Of a DNA stretch of 60,000 bases, positions 56,865-60,000 are shown one piece after another. The position numbers and the translations under genes are program-made. Position 1 is the first letter of the stretch. Each line of letters opens with the position of its first letter. Source of the stretch: Lineus longissimus (lineage: Eukaryota; Nemertea; Pilidiophora; Heteronemertea; Lineidae); contig NC_088311.1 of NCBI RefSeq assembly GCF_910592395.1, forward strand, positions 16,620,501 to 16,680,500, given 5' to 3'. A model generated the notes under the pieces. That model did not search any database and was not told the origin of the DNA. It saw only the letters and a program-made list of their open reading frames with translations.

Positions 56865-58583
56865 CGGTAATTTTGTTTTGTGCCATTGAGCCGAGAAAAA
56901 TAATATTATTCAATGGAATCAAAACTGGTGAAAATCTCTGAAAAATGTAAAAACTTAATTAACTTTTTATGGACAATTTCTTTTGGTTTTTCCAACCAAA
57001 AACAATTTTTGGCAAATCTAACTTATTCACAAAATCCGCAAAAACAAGATGCCGTGAAATTTGACGATAAAGTTTCGTATTTCGATATAGTGAGTTGATC
57101 ATCTACCAGAAAAAGAACTGGTCATAATTGATGTACCTTCTGCTTTGCGTAGGTCACACGCAGCATGTAATGCTGCCTCGCAAGACTTCACGCAAAGTTT
57201 CGCATAGGCTTCATAAAAGATATGTAGGTGGGTGTTTTAAAATCATTGGTCACACCACGAAATTAGTAGCTTTCGTGCAGTTACGCAAGTCTTTGCAATG
57301 CATTAAAATGTTAATATGGATGTTGATAAGTATACTCATACCATGAACTTTGTATTGGAACTGACAGCTTATGCAGACTCTGTGCAACATACACTGCGAT
57401 GATGTCAATTGTGACCAGTACTGCAGCTTTGATTTCGGGTGTATTTGTCCAGTTAAAATATACCATCCTGATCGGAAGTGACGTTGTTTGAGCGCATCCA
57501 ACTATAGATTCTTTGAACCTGTGGCCCATCGTCATCAGCTGATGACCTTTTTTTGGTCGTGATCAGGGATTGTAAACACGTTCCCAATATCCCACCGAGG
57601 TGAGTTTGCACCTCGTTGATGAGTAAAAGCCAATAATTTGTCCTATAAAACTAGTCCAGTTCACTAGTCAATTACTGAGAGTTGGTATCCCTTTAGTTTA
57701 CACTCCCGTGGTGCAATTATTTTTGATTCTTTATCTCTTTTCATGTTTGACTTGTGTTTACATTTTACTTTTCCATAAATGTAAGACTGAGGTAACTGTT
57801 GTCTTCGGCTTGCAAAAAAAACAGGGTTTTATAGTCTGATGGTGTTTTAATGTCTTCGGTCGGTCATCTCGGTCACATCTGAGCGGTTGACTTATAATCA
57901 CGCTGGCCACATAAATGAGAGCCGCAAGAACCAGGGAGGGCTATATCACACACATGTCAGCAATCACAGACCATGCTGCGGAGGAGAACCACGTGATTGA
58001 CTGGGAAGGGGTCAAGGTGACTGATTGGGAAGCACATAGACAGACCAGATACAACAAGGCATCTTTATGGTCTAGGAAGACCCATGGTTGAATGAACCAA
58101 GACATGGGCACCTACCAGCTAAGCCATGCATGGGTTCGGCTGATTTCTCAGACTGGACGATCAGATTGTCTAGCTGTGACAAAAACCACCTCACCTCAGA
58201 CATGTCAGATGGAACCAAGGTGTCAGACCGACGGCATGAAAACGTCATCAATACGATAGTCTTGTCAGTTGCATATATGGAATGAAAGTTCCTTTCTTTA
58301 GCCATGTATCTTTCAAAGGACAATGCTGATTTTTTTGTGCTTTCTTTATTTTGTTTAACTAACTTTGTTAACTACATTTGTAGTTAGTTCTGTGTTTAGC
58401 AACAATATTAGTGACAAAGATTTGATATTTTCAAAGTATTATTTGTATTTGTGATTTTTTTACTAATATGTTGGGCATTTTTTATAGCCGAAAGTGTAGT
58501 GTTCTGAGATTATATATAAACTATACAGTATACAATAGACCTGTAGGTTACTTAATAACTTATTGTATTCGGACAACAGAATC
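56865..58583. other. Noncoding stretch
   Basis: Short ORFs only; nothing recognised. Confidence 0.3.
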
Positions 58584-58589
58584 TCTTAA

Positions 58590-58802
58590 AGGGGGACTAT
58601 AGGCAGGAGAAGTGGGGCTAATTTGGCCATCTTCAAGGACTAGTATACACAGTTAGGGCCCTTGGTTGTGTCAGACTCAGCACTGAATATATTCCTTGTA
58701 CATGCGTGAATCATTTTGACCTACTGTGAGATGTGAGAGACCCCTATTGGCGGTTTTGTGTAACTTTATCTTGCCTTCCTAGCTGCTGCCTATATTGTCC
58801 CT
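58590..58802 (-). mobile_element. TTAA-flanked MITE family, copy 2 (213 bp)
   Basis: Same length, ends and interior as 12744-12956, in reverse. TTAA at 58586-58589 and 58803-58806. The two copies have diverged by substitution but not noticeably in length. Confidence 0.8.
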
Positions 58803-58806
58803 TTAA

Positions 58807-60000
58807 CTTAAGCCACCACTGTATTCAGTCTCATAAATGCTTACGGCAGCCAACATTAAAGGGAGAGTACAGACACTGACAAACCATGACAAGCGGGCGC
58901 GATAGTGTTAGCTTTTGAAAACGCCCGTTATCACCAGTTGAATCTTTATTGAGGAAGCTGGTGAAACAGACAGTGTAAAGCCTGCCGTTACCATTCATAC
59001 CACATATGCTTTATGACCAGATACTTATCACTTATCTGGCTACCTCAATTAACCCTTTTGCAGGCCATCGTCAGTAAAAGGATAAAAGGGGGTCAGACAT
59101 GTGAATGTCAGCCCCCAGTCACTGCCTCTCCTGTGGGGGGGGGCGAGATGGTCAAAATGGTAATTTCCGTTTGAGAGTTTGCCAGGTAAGGGTTAGATAT
59201 TAAAATAAGCCATCTTAGGCATTTTACATTATTTTCAAAACGTTCTCAATGAAATTTGCCTTCAATTACAGGGTATCTATGTTTTATACTTTTTGTTGGA
59301 AAATGTGCACATCTACGCATCAATATTGCTTAAAACATACTAGTATGTACCTAGTATTATTGCGATGCATTCCAAGTTGTACATTATGACTAGTCAGTTT
59401 GTTAGAGGAGAAAGATGAGAACATTTCTTCCGCTTGAGAACTGTTCTAAATGTTCCATTTCTGCTCTACTTTCAATCCGTGATTGCACATCCCCTCCTGA
59501 AGACTACGACGCACTTGTAACAAGAAATCAAAGTTTTGTGTTAAAGGTACAACATTCGATTTAGACTATTAAAACAGGATCAGTAATTATCGCCTCTTGT
59601 CCGAGACATGGTAAGGCGGACGCCTAACAAATTGCCAACCATTCTAGAACGCTTTGACAAGGTTTCAAGGAGTGCTGGCAGATAACCCTGAGCTTTGACG
59701 TTATTGCAGCGCCATTGTGTCACTTGAGGAGGGGACGTGCAGGACACTTTAAGATTCTGGCATTAAAATGTAATATCTCTCTATGTACTTAACCTCTTGA
59801 ATCCCGGTGACCGACCAGTCGGTCATTTTGAAATAAAGTTTTTTTCCCAACGACCGACAGGTCGGTCTCAGTGATATTTTTATTACGTTGAGCTTGGACA
59901 CTAGTTTATTGCTTGTTTTGGCGTGTTTGATGTACAGTAGGGTCAGGTAGAGCATGCCTGGGTAGATGGCGCCTCGGTACCGGAAATTTGGTGGTTGTAT
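58807..60000. other. Noncoding stretch to window end
   Basis: A ttaacctcttgaatcccggt segment at 59790 and inverted cgaccagtcggtc / cgaccgacaggtcggtc strings near 59808-59868 may be part of a TTAA-type element running past the window. No gene seen. Confidence 0.3.

Overview
The window reads as intron- and repeat-rich animal DNA. It has spliced exons with GT/AG borders, a BEL/Pao LTR retrotransposon, tRNA-derived SINE-like repeats and many short inverted-repeat elements. Two animal gene families are recognisable: a focal adhesion kinase (FAK) and a membrane progestin receptor (PAQR). The mix suits a marine invertebrate such as a mollusc, annelid or ambulacrarian, but no sequence here fixes the phylum. 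There is no bacterial-style gene packing, operon or CRISPR array.

Genes. On the minus strand, two exons of a FAK-type FERM domain lie at 15653-15889 and 7320-7495, separated by an 8.2 kb intron. That intron contains a 31-nt second copy of the start of the downstream exon (10926-10956), which differs only at synonymous sites. On the plus strand, a PAQR receptor is encoded by two coding exons (51211-51322 and 51905-52932) that join in phase to give 379 residues. Weaker minus-strand coding pieces lie at 42371-42520 (50 codons, clean splice sites), 45718-45870 (one in-frame stop), 23452-23586 (44 codons and a stop) and 22148-22679 (piggyBac-like pseudogene).

Mobile DNA. A structurally complete BEL/Pao element fills 23613-30183. 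Its 300-bp LTRs are identical by eye and it is flanked by GTATT on both sides. Its coding region is split by a +1 frame change, and its protease motif reads DRG instead of DSG. Three foldback elements (32466-33294, 36515-37057, 54754-55804) share TATGGGCG ends and each has an exact 6-bp target duplication. A fourth foldback (19921-20806) has arms built of short tandem repeats. Several MITE-like families flanked by TTAA are present, one with two 213-bp copies at 12744-12956 and 58590-58802. A low-copy family whose end carries a GTC/GAC-rich stretch recurs at 1-788, 43183, 46428 and 56181, with relatives near 8.6-9.4 and 33.3-33.7 kb.

The remaining sequence is intronic or intergenic, with minisatellites (104-bp unit at 48433-48990) and short hairpins. 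No multi-gene system is visible. The most unusual items are the foldback family with 6-bp duplications, the synonymous-only FAK exon duplicate, and the young BEL copy with a split reading frame.
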